From the NCBI GenBank assembly GCA_029582155.1, contig CM055911.1, positions 29,621,741-29,685,740 on the forward strand: a DNA stretch of 64,000 nt, given 5' to 3'. The notes beneath the pieces were generated by a model. The model made no database searches. It was not told the DNA's origin and saw only the letters and a program-made list of their open reading frames with translations. Of this stretch, positions 11,258 to 22,628 are shown piece by piece. This DNA comes from Panopea generosa. Lineage: Eukaryota; Mollusca; Bivalvia; Adapedonta; Hiatellidae. The translations under genes and the position numbers were made by a program. Numbering within the stretch: the first letter of the stretch is position 1; the number at the start of each line of letters is the position of its first letter.

Positions 11258-12930
11258 GTTTACGTTACCTATTTCATACAAACATTCCCCACTATTTCAT
11301 ACAAAAATGTTCCCCACTATTTCGTACAATTTCATACAAACGTTCCCTACTATTTACTACAAACGTTCCCTACTAGTTCATACAAACATTTCTTACTATG
11401 TCATACAAACGTTCCCCACTATGTCATACAAACGTTCCCTACTATTTCATACAAGCGGTCCTGTAGGATTCATACCACTATTATTTCCTTTGAGTACTCC
11501 AGACCCCCGGACCTACAGATGAAGGAGGTAGAAATAAAACTTTAGTTCTCTTTGTCTTCTTTTTTTCATAGCTTTGTACTGCAGTGATTTAATTTTTTCT
11601 AGCATACGTTAAATGGTAAGTATTTTAGAAATCAACACTGAAAATTTGATGCTGATACCAGCTTTCTGGACAATGCTGTGTCATTTCAGAATTGTTGGTT
11701 CGAACCGCATCGAAGGCAAATAGTTGACATATCATTACTTGGGAAATTGATAAGTCTTACAAAAGCATTGAATTGAAAAAAACCTGGCCAATGTATGCTT
11801 TTTTTCTTTATACTTGTATATCTTGAACCAGTGAAGAATTTGAGCTCAGACACATGCTGCAGATTTTGTTTTTTCACTGCGTTTTGGACATAAATATTAC
11901 AATGGTGCCTATGGGAAATGAAATAGTGGTATGAGACGTATATCACTACCATTTCATACAAAGGTTACCTACTCAAACGTTCCCTACTATTTCATACAAA
12001 CGGTCCTGTATCATTATCATTTTACACAAACGTTCCCTACTATTTGATACAAACGGTCCTGTATCACTATCATTTTACACAAACGTTCCCTACTATTTCA
12101 TACAAACGGTCATTATCATTTTACAAAAACGTTCCCTACTATTTCATACAAACGGTCCTGTATCACTACCATTTCATACAAACGTTCCCTACAATTTCAT
12201 ACAAATGTTTCTCACTATTTCATACAAACGTTACCTACTCAAACGTTCCCTACTATTTCATACAAACGGTCCTATATCACTACCATTTCATACAAACGTT
12301 CCCTTCTATTTCATACAAACGGTCCTGTATCACTACTATTTCATACGCACGTTCCCTACAATTTCATACAAATGTTCCTCACTATTTCATACAAACGTTA
12401 CCTACTCAAACGTTCCCTACCATTTCATACAAACGTCCCCTACTATTTCATACAAACGTTCCCTACTAGTTCATACAAACGGTCCTGCATCACTACCATT
12501 TCATACAAACGTTCCCTACAATTTCATACAAATGTTTCTCACTATTTCATTCAAACGTTACCTACTCAAACGTTCCCTACTATTTCATACAAACGGTCCT
12601 ATATCACTACCATTTCATACAAACGTTCCCTTCTATTTCATACAAACGGTCCTGTATCACTACTATTTCATACGCACGTTCCCTACAATTTCATACAAAT
12701 GTTCCTCACTATTTCATACAAACGTTACCTACTCAAACGTTCCCTACCATTTCATACAAACGTCCCCTACTATTTCATACAAACGTTCCCTACTATTTCA
12801 TACAAACGGTCCTGCATCACTACCATTTCATACAAACGTTCCTTACTATTTCATACAAACGGTTCTGTATCACTACCATTTCAACACACGTTCCCTACTA
12901 TTTGATACAAACGTTCCCTACTATTTTTAA
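11258..12930. repeat. 23-bp array with 327-bp higher-order repeat, interrupted once
   Basis: The basic unit is CGTTCCCTACTATTTCATAC plus AAA. Longer variants carry GGTCCTGTATCACTACC. The block starting at ATGTTTCTCACTATTTCAT near 12205 recurs 327 bp later near 12532. The 0.47-kb segment at 11466-11938 is an insertion. Repeated open frames encode TISYKRS / FHTNVPY / FIQTFP in rotation, a translation artefact of a period not divisible by three. Confidence 0.95.
11466..11938. mobile_element. TIR element (about 470 bp) inserted in the 23-bp array
   Basis: Left end GGATTCATACCACTATTATT TCC (11466-11488) and right end GGAAATGAAATAGTGGTATG AG (11914-11935) are imperfect inverted repeats of about 22 bp. 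The interrupted array sequence would read CCTGTATCACTACC: the left flank ends CCTGTA and the right flank starts TATCACTACC, compatible with a TA or GTA target duplication. No transposase is encoded, so a non-autonomous DNA element is the simplest reading. Because the TIR resembles array sequence (ATACCACTATTTCAT), an array inversion is the alternative. Confidence 0.5.
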
Positions 12931-13250
12931 TGGCATTAATAATGTATTTTGAACATTTTGAAAGCAATGTCATGTTTGAATTGTGAATTTAGAAAATAAA
13001 AACAACTTGCAAATTGGGGTATGAATACATGATTTCAGATGTCTACTTTCACTTTGTCAACAGTGTACACACAGAACAGAAAAATCTTATATGACACGTC
13101 CCTTACTTTCTCATCATATTTTGGAAGTGCAGATGTTAACAAACATTCAGATCTTTCATTTGTGTCTCTCTTTGAGTAACAATGCTGCAAAAACAAAAAC
13201 TTTTTTTTTATTTACAGTATAATAAAGAACAAAAATCAGTGATGGACTTA
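12931..13250 (+). repeat. Dispersed repeat R1, copy 2
   Basis: This copy carries TTTTGAACATTTTGAAAGCA, TTGGGGTATGAATACATGAT and GTCAACAGTGTACACACAGA, matching 39141-39470 on the same strand and 5438-5795 on the opposite strand. It starts exactly where the 23-bp array ends. Confidence 0.75.
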
Positions 13251-13394
13251 CATTTATATAGTCACTGGCCATCACGTTACTAGTACCGTCTCTAGTACTC
13301 TTACAACAAGTTTCATTTGAATCGGCTGGTAACTTGGGAAGGAGTTTCGTCCTATGCTAGCTTTACAGCCATGAACCCAGCTCAGTCAAATATT

Positions 13395-13790
13395 TTAAAA
13401 CTTTGTGTGAGAAAGTTTGCCCGTTACTTCCGGAAGGACTCTGGGTCTAGTCAGATTTAGTCTGTAGTGCGGACCCAGCTTTCCAGATTGGGTCCGTTAA
13501 ATAATAGCAATGTTGGGAAAGCCGCTTTTGCGCACGTTGATGACGTCACAATTTAGTAACCGTTCAATTGCTATGAATTGTGGGACAGGCAAAGAATTCC
13601 CTGCTTGTTCATTATCGGTTAATAGACCTGATTCGGGAGATATCCGGTTCTTGGATAGACTAGATCTGATTCATAGTTAGCTTATTCAACAGTTAATGCC
13701 CCCTTCCCAACAAATAAAACTGGATGCCATTTATAATCTGTAATGTGATAAAAAAATGCGTTACATTCCATTGAAAAAAAAAACGATTTA
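13395..13790 (+). mobile_element. MetaSINE-like body split by dispersed repeat R2
   Basis: The left part reads GCCCGTTACTTCCGGAAGG and GGGTCTAGTCAGATTTAG (about 13419-13465). The right part reads AATAAAACTGGATGCCATTT, ATAATCTGTAATGTGATAA and a terminal A-run (13710-13790). In the copies at 3.3 and 30.4 kb these parts are adjacent. The 0.2 kb between them matches another dispersed repeat, which suggests a nested insertion. Confidence 0.6.
13490..13690 (+). repeat. Dispersed repeat R2, copy 1
   Basis: The sequence GTTCAATTGCTATGAATTGT, GGGACAGGCAAAGAATTCC and AACCTGATTCGGG-type blocks recur on the minus strand at 55441-55590. This copy also holds a perfect TGACGTCA palindrome near 13542. No coding capacity was seen. 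The element type is unknown. Confidence 0.65.
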
Positions 13791-13794
13791 CAAA

Positions 13795-13990
13795 ATACAG
13801 TAAAACCTGCGTCATCTGTCATTTCTAATGAGCAGCCGTTTGTCTTAATTAAGCGACCGTGTTTTTATTTCCCATTTCCATGCTATCAGAGCAAAATAAC
13901 CTGTATTAAGCAACAACCTGTCTTGAAATGCCACATTTGCCCCTTACTTCGAGTGACTGTTAAAGACAGGCTTGATTGTATGCTATTAAA
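13795..13990 (+). repeat. Dispersed repeat R1b, copy 1
   Basis: AAATAACCTGTATTAAGCAA CAACCTGTCTTGAA and TTAAAGACAGGCTTGATTGT match 39885-39995. Each copy lies about 0.8 kb downstream of an R1 copy in the same orientation, so R1 and R1b may be parts of one element. Confidence 0.55.
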
Positions 13991-14284
13991 CGGCTTCCGC
14001 AAAAAAATCTGTATTAGAACGTTTCAACTCAAACTACCACCGGACGATTACAGATCTTAAAAAAGCGTACGCTGTTACAGATATAGCATGTGTATGGCAT
14101 GTTCCGCTTCCTTAGGCGTTTTTTTTTTAATTTAACAAGCAAACCCACCTGAATATTAACATTTCATGACAAGTGTATAATTATTTACCCCCGTTAACTA
14201 ATGCTCCGGTGACTCTCAATGCACCGAGGTAAGTTATCTATTCACCAATCTAAACTCTAATCGGCTCGTTAGTATATTGCCTTG
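13991..14284. other. Intergenic, nothing recognised
   Basis: AT-rich single-copy-looking sequence with a short T-run near 14120. Confidence 0.45.
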
Positions 14285-14665
14285 ATTGACATGTGGCAAA
14301 AAGGCTCATCAAGGGAATATAATAAGAAAACAGCTATTAATGTAATAAAATCAACTGACAATGTTATTTCGATATACCGATATGTAGACGATATTTATTA
14401 TATCGGTATGAAGATTGTCACTTGGCAAAAAAGGCTCATCGATGGGATGTAAGAGAACCGCGGTACATGTAGTAAAATCGACTGTCAATATATATCAATG
14501 GTATCGATATGTAGACGATATATCGGTGTGCAAATTGCCATGTGACATACAGGTGAATCAAAGGTCACGTCAGAGAGCAGAAGACAATGTAATGATATGT
14601 AACTGACAATGCAAGTGATATCGATGTATAGATGATATTTTGATATCGTTGTGCAATCAATATTA
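14285..14665. repeat. Three diverged copies of an approximately 120-130 bp unit
   Basis: Copies begin at about 14287, 14416 and 14535, each with a GGCAAAAAGGCTCATC-like block, a GTAATAAAATC/ACTGACAAT block and a palindrome-like GATATCGATGTAGACGATAT segment. Divergence is high, and no function is evident. Confidence 0.6.
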
Positions 14666-14704
14666 GGAACGATTTTTTTCGTCATGGCTTACTATAGCAC
14701 TGGC

Positions 14705-14905
14705 GGTGTAACGCGTGGTCCAGTGGTAAAGCATTGGCGACCCCATAATCGGAGGGTCGTGGGTTCGGTCCTCTACCACAGCTATGTGTGGTTTCCTTGA
14801 GCAAGATACTTTTTCCGCATATGCTTAGTACTGGTTCTAACCAGAAAACTTCGAGTGTGATTTGTATAAGTTGTTAGAACTTGTTTCACAATCGAAATAA
14901 AATAA
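14705..14905 (+). mobile_element. tRNA-derived SINE, second family
   Basis: The head has A-box-like TGGTCCAGTGGTAAAGCATT and B-box GGGTTCGGTCC. The body reads CCTTGAGCAAGATACTTT, TTAGTACTGGTTCTAACCAG and TTAGAACTTGTTTCACAATC, then GAAATAAAATAAT. The same body, without the head, is at 29216-29325, and a related one is at 55805-55985 on the minus strand. Confidence 0.75.
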
Positions 14906-15084
14906 TAAGTTTAAAACTAAACATTTTATAAATATGTTTTGTTAGTGCTGACACAAATGGAGATGGTGATGATAAGTAGATAATAAAAATAATGTTTCTG
15001 ACCGTGAGGTTTAATTATGTAATAATTTATGGTTATCATAGACTGAAGGTGTGGTAAATGTATGAGGGTTTTTTGTGGTATTGG

Positions 15085-15395
15085 TCGTTGTGATGATGAT
15101 GATGTTGTTGATGATGATGATGATGATGATAGTGCTGTTTTAATGAGTATAATGATGATGACAGGTGGAAGGAAGAGTAGTAAAGCAGAGATAAATAAAC
15201 ATATGTATACTGATAATGATGGTGGTGGTAGTTGGAATGCTGATAAAATTATGCTGCTGATGATGATGTGATGGTGGTGGGAATCCTGAAAAAGAAATGC
15301 TGCTGATGATGATGATGGTGGTTGGAATGCTGATAAAATAATGCTGATGATGACGGTGGTGATGGGAATGATGGTGATGGAGGTGGCGGAGGCTA
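15085..15395. repeat. Imperfect (GAT)n / GATGGTGGT simple repeat
   Basis: Runs of GATGATGAT are broken by GTTGGAATGCTGATAAAATA blocks that themselves recur three times (about 15233, 15278 and 15320). Frames encode Asp-rich or His-rich peptides and are not considered genes. Confidence 0.85.
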
Positions 15396-15399
15396 TGAA

Positions 15400-16470
15400 G
15401 ATTTTTAAGTATATAGGGTAGATGAAATAACCAAATGTAAAATATTAAGTTACCTTTTTTCGAAATGCGATTAACATATCGAATCTCAAATATCTTGTAA
15501 GTGGGGCATATAAAATTCTGAAACAAAGCCCCTTCATCAGAAAATTTTAACAAAGACCGCCTTTTACTCTAAATCAAATTCAATACCTGTGCGAAATTAA
15601 ACCAGATCAAAAACTAATTGACAATACTAGGGCAAATGTGATTTAGATGTTGAAATAACGTGCAGAAGAAAAGTTTGAAAATAACGACATTGAAATTTTG
15701 ACATGTTTGGCACAATGTGCCATTGATCGAATTGTTTCTTCTAGATCGAGATCTGGCGGTTGGGAGGAAAATATATGAAACTTCAATTTTTTTTTCAAAT
15801 TCGTCATTGAAAGTAAATTCTGATAAAATACCAGATTTGAACGATTTCTGTGATAGTTTAGATAAAATTTTATTTCAAATAAGTTAATAACGTGATAAGC
15901 CGTCATTTTCTTTTGGGACCTGCCAGATTTCGAATTTAATTGACTTTAAAGCATTCAAAAAAATATTAACGGTCAATGAATCGATAGATTTTCGTTTTCC
16001 AAATTTTCAAATCTTTTCATCAAAACTTGCATTCTTTGGTATGGTATGAGTCAAGGGACATCTGAACAATGCCAATCCTTGGCGAATATAAAGATTAGAC
16101 GTAGCGGAAAAATGACTTCCACAGCAAGTTTGACAATTGAAAAAAATAATCTAGAAAGAAACAAGTGGCGTGTTGCTATGAAAGAGGAAATATGTCGCCA
16201 AACAGAGGATAATGTTTCATTTTTTTGTCGAATGGCGTGAGTGGATATTTTTTTACTCAATCTCAAAAGCTATTGTTTTGTCCAACTATAATATTTCTTT
16301 GTTTTATTGAATATATTTGATAGTCTTAACTATTTCTGCGATGTGTTCATCGTGACAAAATACTGCGTGCTACCTAGTATACACCAACGTATAGGCCTCC
16401 TTCGTATTGCTTGCTATATTTATCGTTTTCTTATACATTACCTTTCTTTCCATCTTCTTCTTTAACTTTC
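15400..16470. other. Low-copy AT-rich stretch with unrecognised short frames
   Basis: An 87-codon minus frame (15643-15906), a 64-codon plus frame and a 71-codon minus frame (16046-16266) were inspected. None shows a domain, signal peptide or splice context I recognise. No RNA gene was seen. Confidence 0.5.
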
Positions 16471-16479
16471 GCCATTCTT

Positions 16480-16690
16480 CTCATAATCGCTTTTTCGTCA
16501 TCATCTTCTTCCTTTCCATTTTTCTTTTTCTAATTCTTCTTCTTCTTCTTTTCTTTTTCTTCTTCTTCTCCCTTTGTTTTATTCTTCTTCCATTTCTTCT
16601 TCTTTTTTATTATCTTTGCTTCTACTCATTCTTCTTCTTCTTCTTCTTCTTCTCCTTCTTCTACTTCTCATTCCCCATTCAACAATGTTT
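16480..16690. repeat. (TTC)n-rich polypyrimidine tract
   Basis: Imperfect TTC/TTTC runs extend over about 200 bp immediately before the 19-bp array. The 111-codon Phe/Leu-rich frame is a composition artefact. Confidence 0.85.
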
Positions 16691-16734
16691 TCCACAAGCA
16701 TCAACAACTAATATCGCTAGTTTCCAACACCATC

Positions 16735-19700
16735 ATCTTTGACAAACAACATAATATTACACCCCAACATCATCATTTTCTACAAACATCATCATTTCCC
16801 ACCAACATCACCATCTCCCACCAACATCACCATCTTACACTATCATCACCATCTTCAACCAACATCAACATCTCCAACCAACATCACCATCTCCCACCAA
16901 CATCACCATCTCCTACCAACATCACCATCTCCCACCAATATCACCATTTCTCACCAATATCGCCATCTTCCACCAACATCACCATTTCTCACCAACATCA
17001 CCATCTCCCACCAACATCACCATCTCCCACCACCAACACCATCTTCCACCAATTACACCATCTCCCACCAACATCACCATCTCCCACCAACATCACCATC
17101 TTCCACGAACATCATCCCCTTCTACCAACATCACCACCTCCGCCAACATCACCATCTCCCACCAACATTACCATCTCAAACCAACATCAGAATCTCCAAC
17201 CAATATCACCATATTACACCATTATATCCATCTCCCATCAATATCAACATCTTTGACCAACATCACTATATTACACCATTATCTTTATCTCACACCAACA
17301 TCACCATCTCCAACAAACATCACCATCTCTATTTCCAACCAACATCACCATCTTACACCAACATCACCATCTCCATCTCCCACCAACATCACCATCTCTA
17401 TCTCCCACCAACATCACCATCTTACACCAACATCACCATTTCTAACCAACATCACCATCTTACACCAACATCATCATCTCCAAACATTATCAAAATCTCC
17501 CACCAACATCACAATCAACCACCAACATCACCATATTACACCAATATCTCCATCTCCCACCAACATCACAAACTTCCACCAACATCATCCCCTTCCACCA
17601 CCATCACCATCTTACACCAACATCACCATCTCCCACCAACTTCACCATCTTACACCAACTTCACCATCTTCCACCAACATCTCCATCTCCAACCAACATC
17701 TACATCTCCCACAAACATCACCATCTCCCAACAACATCACCATCTCTTACCAACATCGCCATCTTACACCAACATCACAATCTTACACCAATATCACCAT
17801 CTCCCACCAACATCACCATCTTCCACCAACATCGTCATCTTCCGCCAACATCACCACATTACACCAACATTACTCTCTCCATCTCCCACCAACATCACCA
17901 TCTCCCACCAACATCACCATCTTACACCAATATCACCATCTCCGATTCCCACCATCAGCACCATCTCCCACCAACATCACCATCTTCCACCAACATCGTC
18001 ATCTTCCGCCAACATCACCATCTCCCACCAACATCACCATCTCCGACTCCCACCAACATCACCATCTCCCACCAACATCACCATCTTACACCAATATCAC
18101 CATCTCCAATTCCCATTATCAGCACCATCTCCCACCAACATCACCATCTTCCACCAACATCGCCATCTTCCGCCAACATCACCATCTCCCACCAACATCA
18201 CCATCTCCGACTCCCACCAACATCACCATCTCCCCGTAACATCACCATCTTACACCATTATCACCATCTCCGACTCCCACCAACATCACCATCTCCCCGT
18301 AACATCACCATCTTACACCAAAATCACCATCTCCGACTCCCACCAACATCACCATCTTCCACCAACATCACCATCACCTCTCCCACCAACATCACAATCA
18401 CTCACCAACATCACCATCTCTCACCAACATCATCATCTCCCACCAATATCACCATCTCCCACCAACATCACCATCTTGCTCCGAAATCATCATCTTCCAC
18501 CAACATCACCATTTTACACCAATATTACCATCTCCATCTCCAACCAACATCACCATCTCCCACCAACATCACCATCTTACACCAATATCACCATCTCCAT
18601 CTCCAACAAACATCATCATTTTCCACCAACATCATCATCTTTCACCAACATCACCATCTTCCACCACTATCACCATCTCCAACAAACACCACTATCTCCC
18701 GCCAATATCACCATCATCTCTCCCGCCAACATCACCATCTTCCACCAACATCACCATCTCCAACTAACATCACCATCTCCTGTCAATATCACCATCTTAC
18801 ACCAACATCCCCATCTTCCACCAACATCACCATTTTCCACAAACATCATCATCTTCCACCACTTTCACCATCTCCCACCAACACCACCATCTCCTGCCAA
18901 TATCACCTTCATCTCTCCCACCAACATCACCATCTTCCACCAACATCACCATCTCCCACTAACATCACCATTTCCCACCAATATCACCATCTTACACCAA
19001 CATCAACATCTCCCACCAACATCACCATCTCCCACCAACATCATCATCTTAAATCAATATCACCATCTCCAGCTCCAACCAATATCCCCATCTTCCACCA
19101 AAATCACCATCTTTCACCTACATCACCATCTCCCGCTAACATCACCATCTCCCGCCAACATCACCATCTTCCACCAACATCATCCCCTTCCACTATCATC
19201 ACCATCTTACACCAACATCACCATCTCCCGCCAACATCATCCCCTTCCACTATCATCACCATCTTACACCAACATCACCATCTCCCACCAAAACCATTAT
19301 CTCTAACATACATCACCATCTCCCGCTAACATCACCATCTCCCGCCAACATCACCATCTTCCGACAACATCATCCCCTTCCACCATCATCACCATCTTAC
19401 ACCAACATCACCATCTCCCGCCAACATCACCATCTTCCACCAACATCTTCATCTCCCACCAACATCTCCATCTTACACCAACATCACCATCTTACACCAA
19501 CATCACCATCTCCCGCCAACATCACCATCTTCCACCAACATCTTCATCTCCCACCAACATCATAAACTTCCACCAATATCATCCCCTTCCACCACCATCA
19601 CCATCTTACACCAACATCACCATCTCCCACCAACTTCACATCTTACACCAACATCACTCTCTTCCACCAACATCTCCATCTCCAGCCAACATCTTCATCT

Positions 19701-21880
19701 CCCACCAATATCACCAACTCCCAACAACATCACCATCTCCCACCAACATCACCATCTCCCACCAACTTCACATCTTACACCAACATCACTATCTTCCACC
19801 AACATCTCCATCTCCAGCCAACATCTTCATCTCCCACCAATATCACCAACTCCCAACAACATCACCATCTCCCACCAACATCACCATCTTACACCAACAT
19901 CACAATCTTACACCAATATCACCATCTCCCACCAACATCACCATCTTCCACCAACATCGTCATCTTCCGCCAACATCGCCATCTTACACCAACATCACTA
20001 TCTCCATCTCCCACCAACATCACCATCTCCCACCAACATCACCATCTCCCGCAAACATCACCATCTTACACCAATATCACCATCTTCGATTCCCACCATC
20101 AGCACCATCTCCCACAAACATCACCATCTTCCACCAACATCGTCATCTTCCGCCAACATCACCGTGTCCCACCAACATCACGATCTCTGACTCCCACCAA
20201 CATCACCATCTCCCCCAAACATCACCATCTCCCACCAACATCACCATCTTCCACCAACATCATCATCTTCCATCAACATCACCATCTTCCACCAACATCG
20301 TCATCTTCCGCCAACATCGCCATCTTACACCAACATCACTATCTCGATCTCCCACCAACATCACCATCTCCCACTAACATCACCATCTCCCACCAACATC
20401 ACCATCTTACACCAATATCACTATCTCCGATTCCTACCATCAGCACCATCTCCCACCAACATCGTCGTCTTCCGCCAACATCACCATCTCCCACCAATAT
20501 CACCATCTCCCCCTAACATCTACATCTCACACCAATATCACCATCTCCGACTCCAACCAACATCACCATCTTCCACCAACATCATCATCATCCACCAACA
20601 TCACCATCACCTCTCCCACCAACATTACCATTTCTCACCAACATCACCATCTCTCACCAACATCATCATCTCCCACCAACATCACCATCTCCCACCAACA
20701 TCACCATCTTGCACCAAAATCATCATCTTCCACCAACATCACCATTTTACACCAATATCACCATCTCCATCTCCAACCAACATCACCATCTCCCATCAAC
20801 ATCACCATCTTACACCAATATCACCATCTCCATCTCCCACCAACATCATCATCTTTCACCAACATCACTATCACCATCTCCTACCAACACCACCATCTCC
20901 CGCCAATATCACCATCATCTCTCCCACCAACATCATCATCTTCCACCAACATCACCATCTCCCACTAACATCACCATCTCCCTCCAATATCACCATCTTA
21001 CACCAACATCACCATCTCCCACTAACATCACCATCTCCCACCAACATCATCATCTTAAATCAATATCACCATCTCCAGCTCCAACCAACATCACCATATT
21101 CCACCAACATCACCATCTCCAACCAAAATCACCATCTCTCACCTACATCACCATCTCCCGCTAACATCACCATCTCTCGCCAATATCACCATCTTCCGCC
21201 AACATCATCATCTCACCACCTCCCACAAACATCACCATCTCCCGCCAACATCACCATCACCAGCCAACATGACCATCTTCCACTTACATCACAATCTTAC
21301 AATAACATTAACATTTTAAACCAACATCATCATCACCTACCAACATCACCACCTCCCACCTACATGACCATCTCATACCAACATCACCATCTCCCACCTA
21401 CATCACCATCTCATACCAACATCACCATCTCACACCTACATCACCATCTCCCACCAACATCACCATCTCACACCTATATCACCATCTCCCACCACCATCA
21501 CCATCTCCCACCAACATCACCATCTCCCACCAACATCACCATCTCCCACCAACATCACCATTTTCCGCTAACATCACCATCTCTCGCCAACATGGTTACA
21601 TCACCATCTCCTCCAACATTACCATATTACACCAACACAACCATCTCCCGCCAATATCACCATTTCCCGCCAACATCACCATCTTCCGCCAACATCACCA
21701 TCCAACATCACCATCTTCCACCAACATCACCATCTTACAATAACATTACCATATTACACCAACATCGCCATCTCCCACCAACATCACCATCTCCCACCAA
21801 CATCACCATCTTCCACCAACATCGCCATCTCACACCTACATTACCATCTTCCAAAAACATTGCTGTTTCCCAACTTAACT
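16735..21880. repeat. 19-bp minisatellite array, about 270 copies (5.1 kb)
   Basis: The consensus is CACCATCTCCCACCAACAT, with TTA for CTCC and similar point variants. The unit has no stop codon in any of the three plus frames. Because 19 is not divisible by 3, three units read as one 19-residue cycle (PPTSPSPTNITISHQHHHL) whichever frame is used. This explains frames of 855, 328, 172 and 151 codons here. Higher-order repeats exist: a block near 19631 recurs 133 bp (7 units) later. No start context, splice structure or recognisable domain supports a protein. Confidence 0.97.
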
Positions 21881-22494
21881 AAACCACGTCATCTCATCCA
21901 TGTATTAATAAAAAATAATATTACATTTGAATTTTGCTAGTACACATTGATGCCAAGTTTCGGTACTCATAGGCAACTAGAAGTCGTTTCTAACAAATAC
22001 ACGTTTAAATATTAACAAAACAAGCATGCCATTCGCCGCTATTAAACGAGGATTAAAGTTACCATGAGTGCCACCTTGTATGAACAGCGGAATTGTGCGG
22101 TTCTGACAGATCACCGGTATACATGCGATCTTTCTGTATAGATCTTATCTTGCGCGAAGATGTCATGACTTAATAATTACTGTGTTAATTATTCAATGTG
22201 TTGATTGTGTACGTGGATCAGACGCTATCAAATTACTGCCCTAAATGTGAGAATTATTAATGCTATAGCTTGCCGGTGACAATGTTATTTTTAAGAAATG
22301 AATGTCACCGACTATTCCCACATTAGCATTCGATATCACACGGAGTGTCACGAAAAAAACAACAATATATATGACATTTAGACAAACAAACTTCAGGCAC
22401 TCCGTCTCACGTCAGGAAGCTATTCGGTTACACTACTAGAGTAACTGTGAATAAGCAGACGACTTATTTATATAATTATGATATACTTGGTGAA
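21881..22494. other. Intergenic, nothing recognised
   Basis: Unique-looking sequence between two arrays, with no open frame above 60 codons and no RNA-gene signature noted. Confidence 0.5.
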
Positions 22495-22628
22495 AATAAA
22501 GTATTTTACGGTGTTTAAGGTCGCTTTCGACAATGTTTCAAGCATATACCAAAAGTACGCGAGACGGCATCATGAACTTTATCACACTGAAGGAATCGTT
22601 AGATGATGCGATTACCGTACTCCACCCA
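22495..22628 (-). mobile_element. SINE 3' end abutting the 65-bp array
   Basis: On the minus strand, TTGAAACATTGTCGAAAGCG ACCTTAAACACCG is the same tail style as the SINE at 3946-4280 (TTGTTGAAAGCGACACTAAA). The preceding 80 bp also has the general look of that SINE body. The 65-bp array begins at its other edge (about 22629). The head is missing. Confidence 0.5.

Noticed and set aside
15643..15906. 87-codon minus-strand frame as a small gene
   Set aside because: No conserved motif, no splice or promoter context, and composition is typical of AT-rich DNA.
16739..19306. 855-codon open frame rich in His/Pro/Ser/Thr
   Set aside because: It is entirely 19-bp minisatellite. The unit has no stops in any plus frame, so the length is expected without selection. 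No domain, splice sites or start context.
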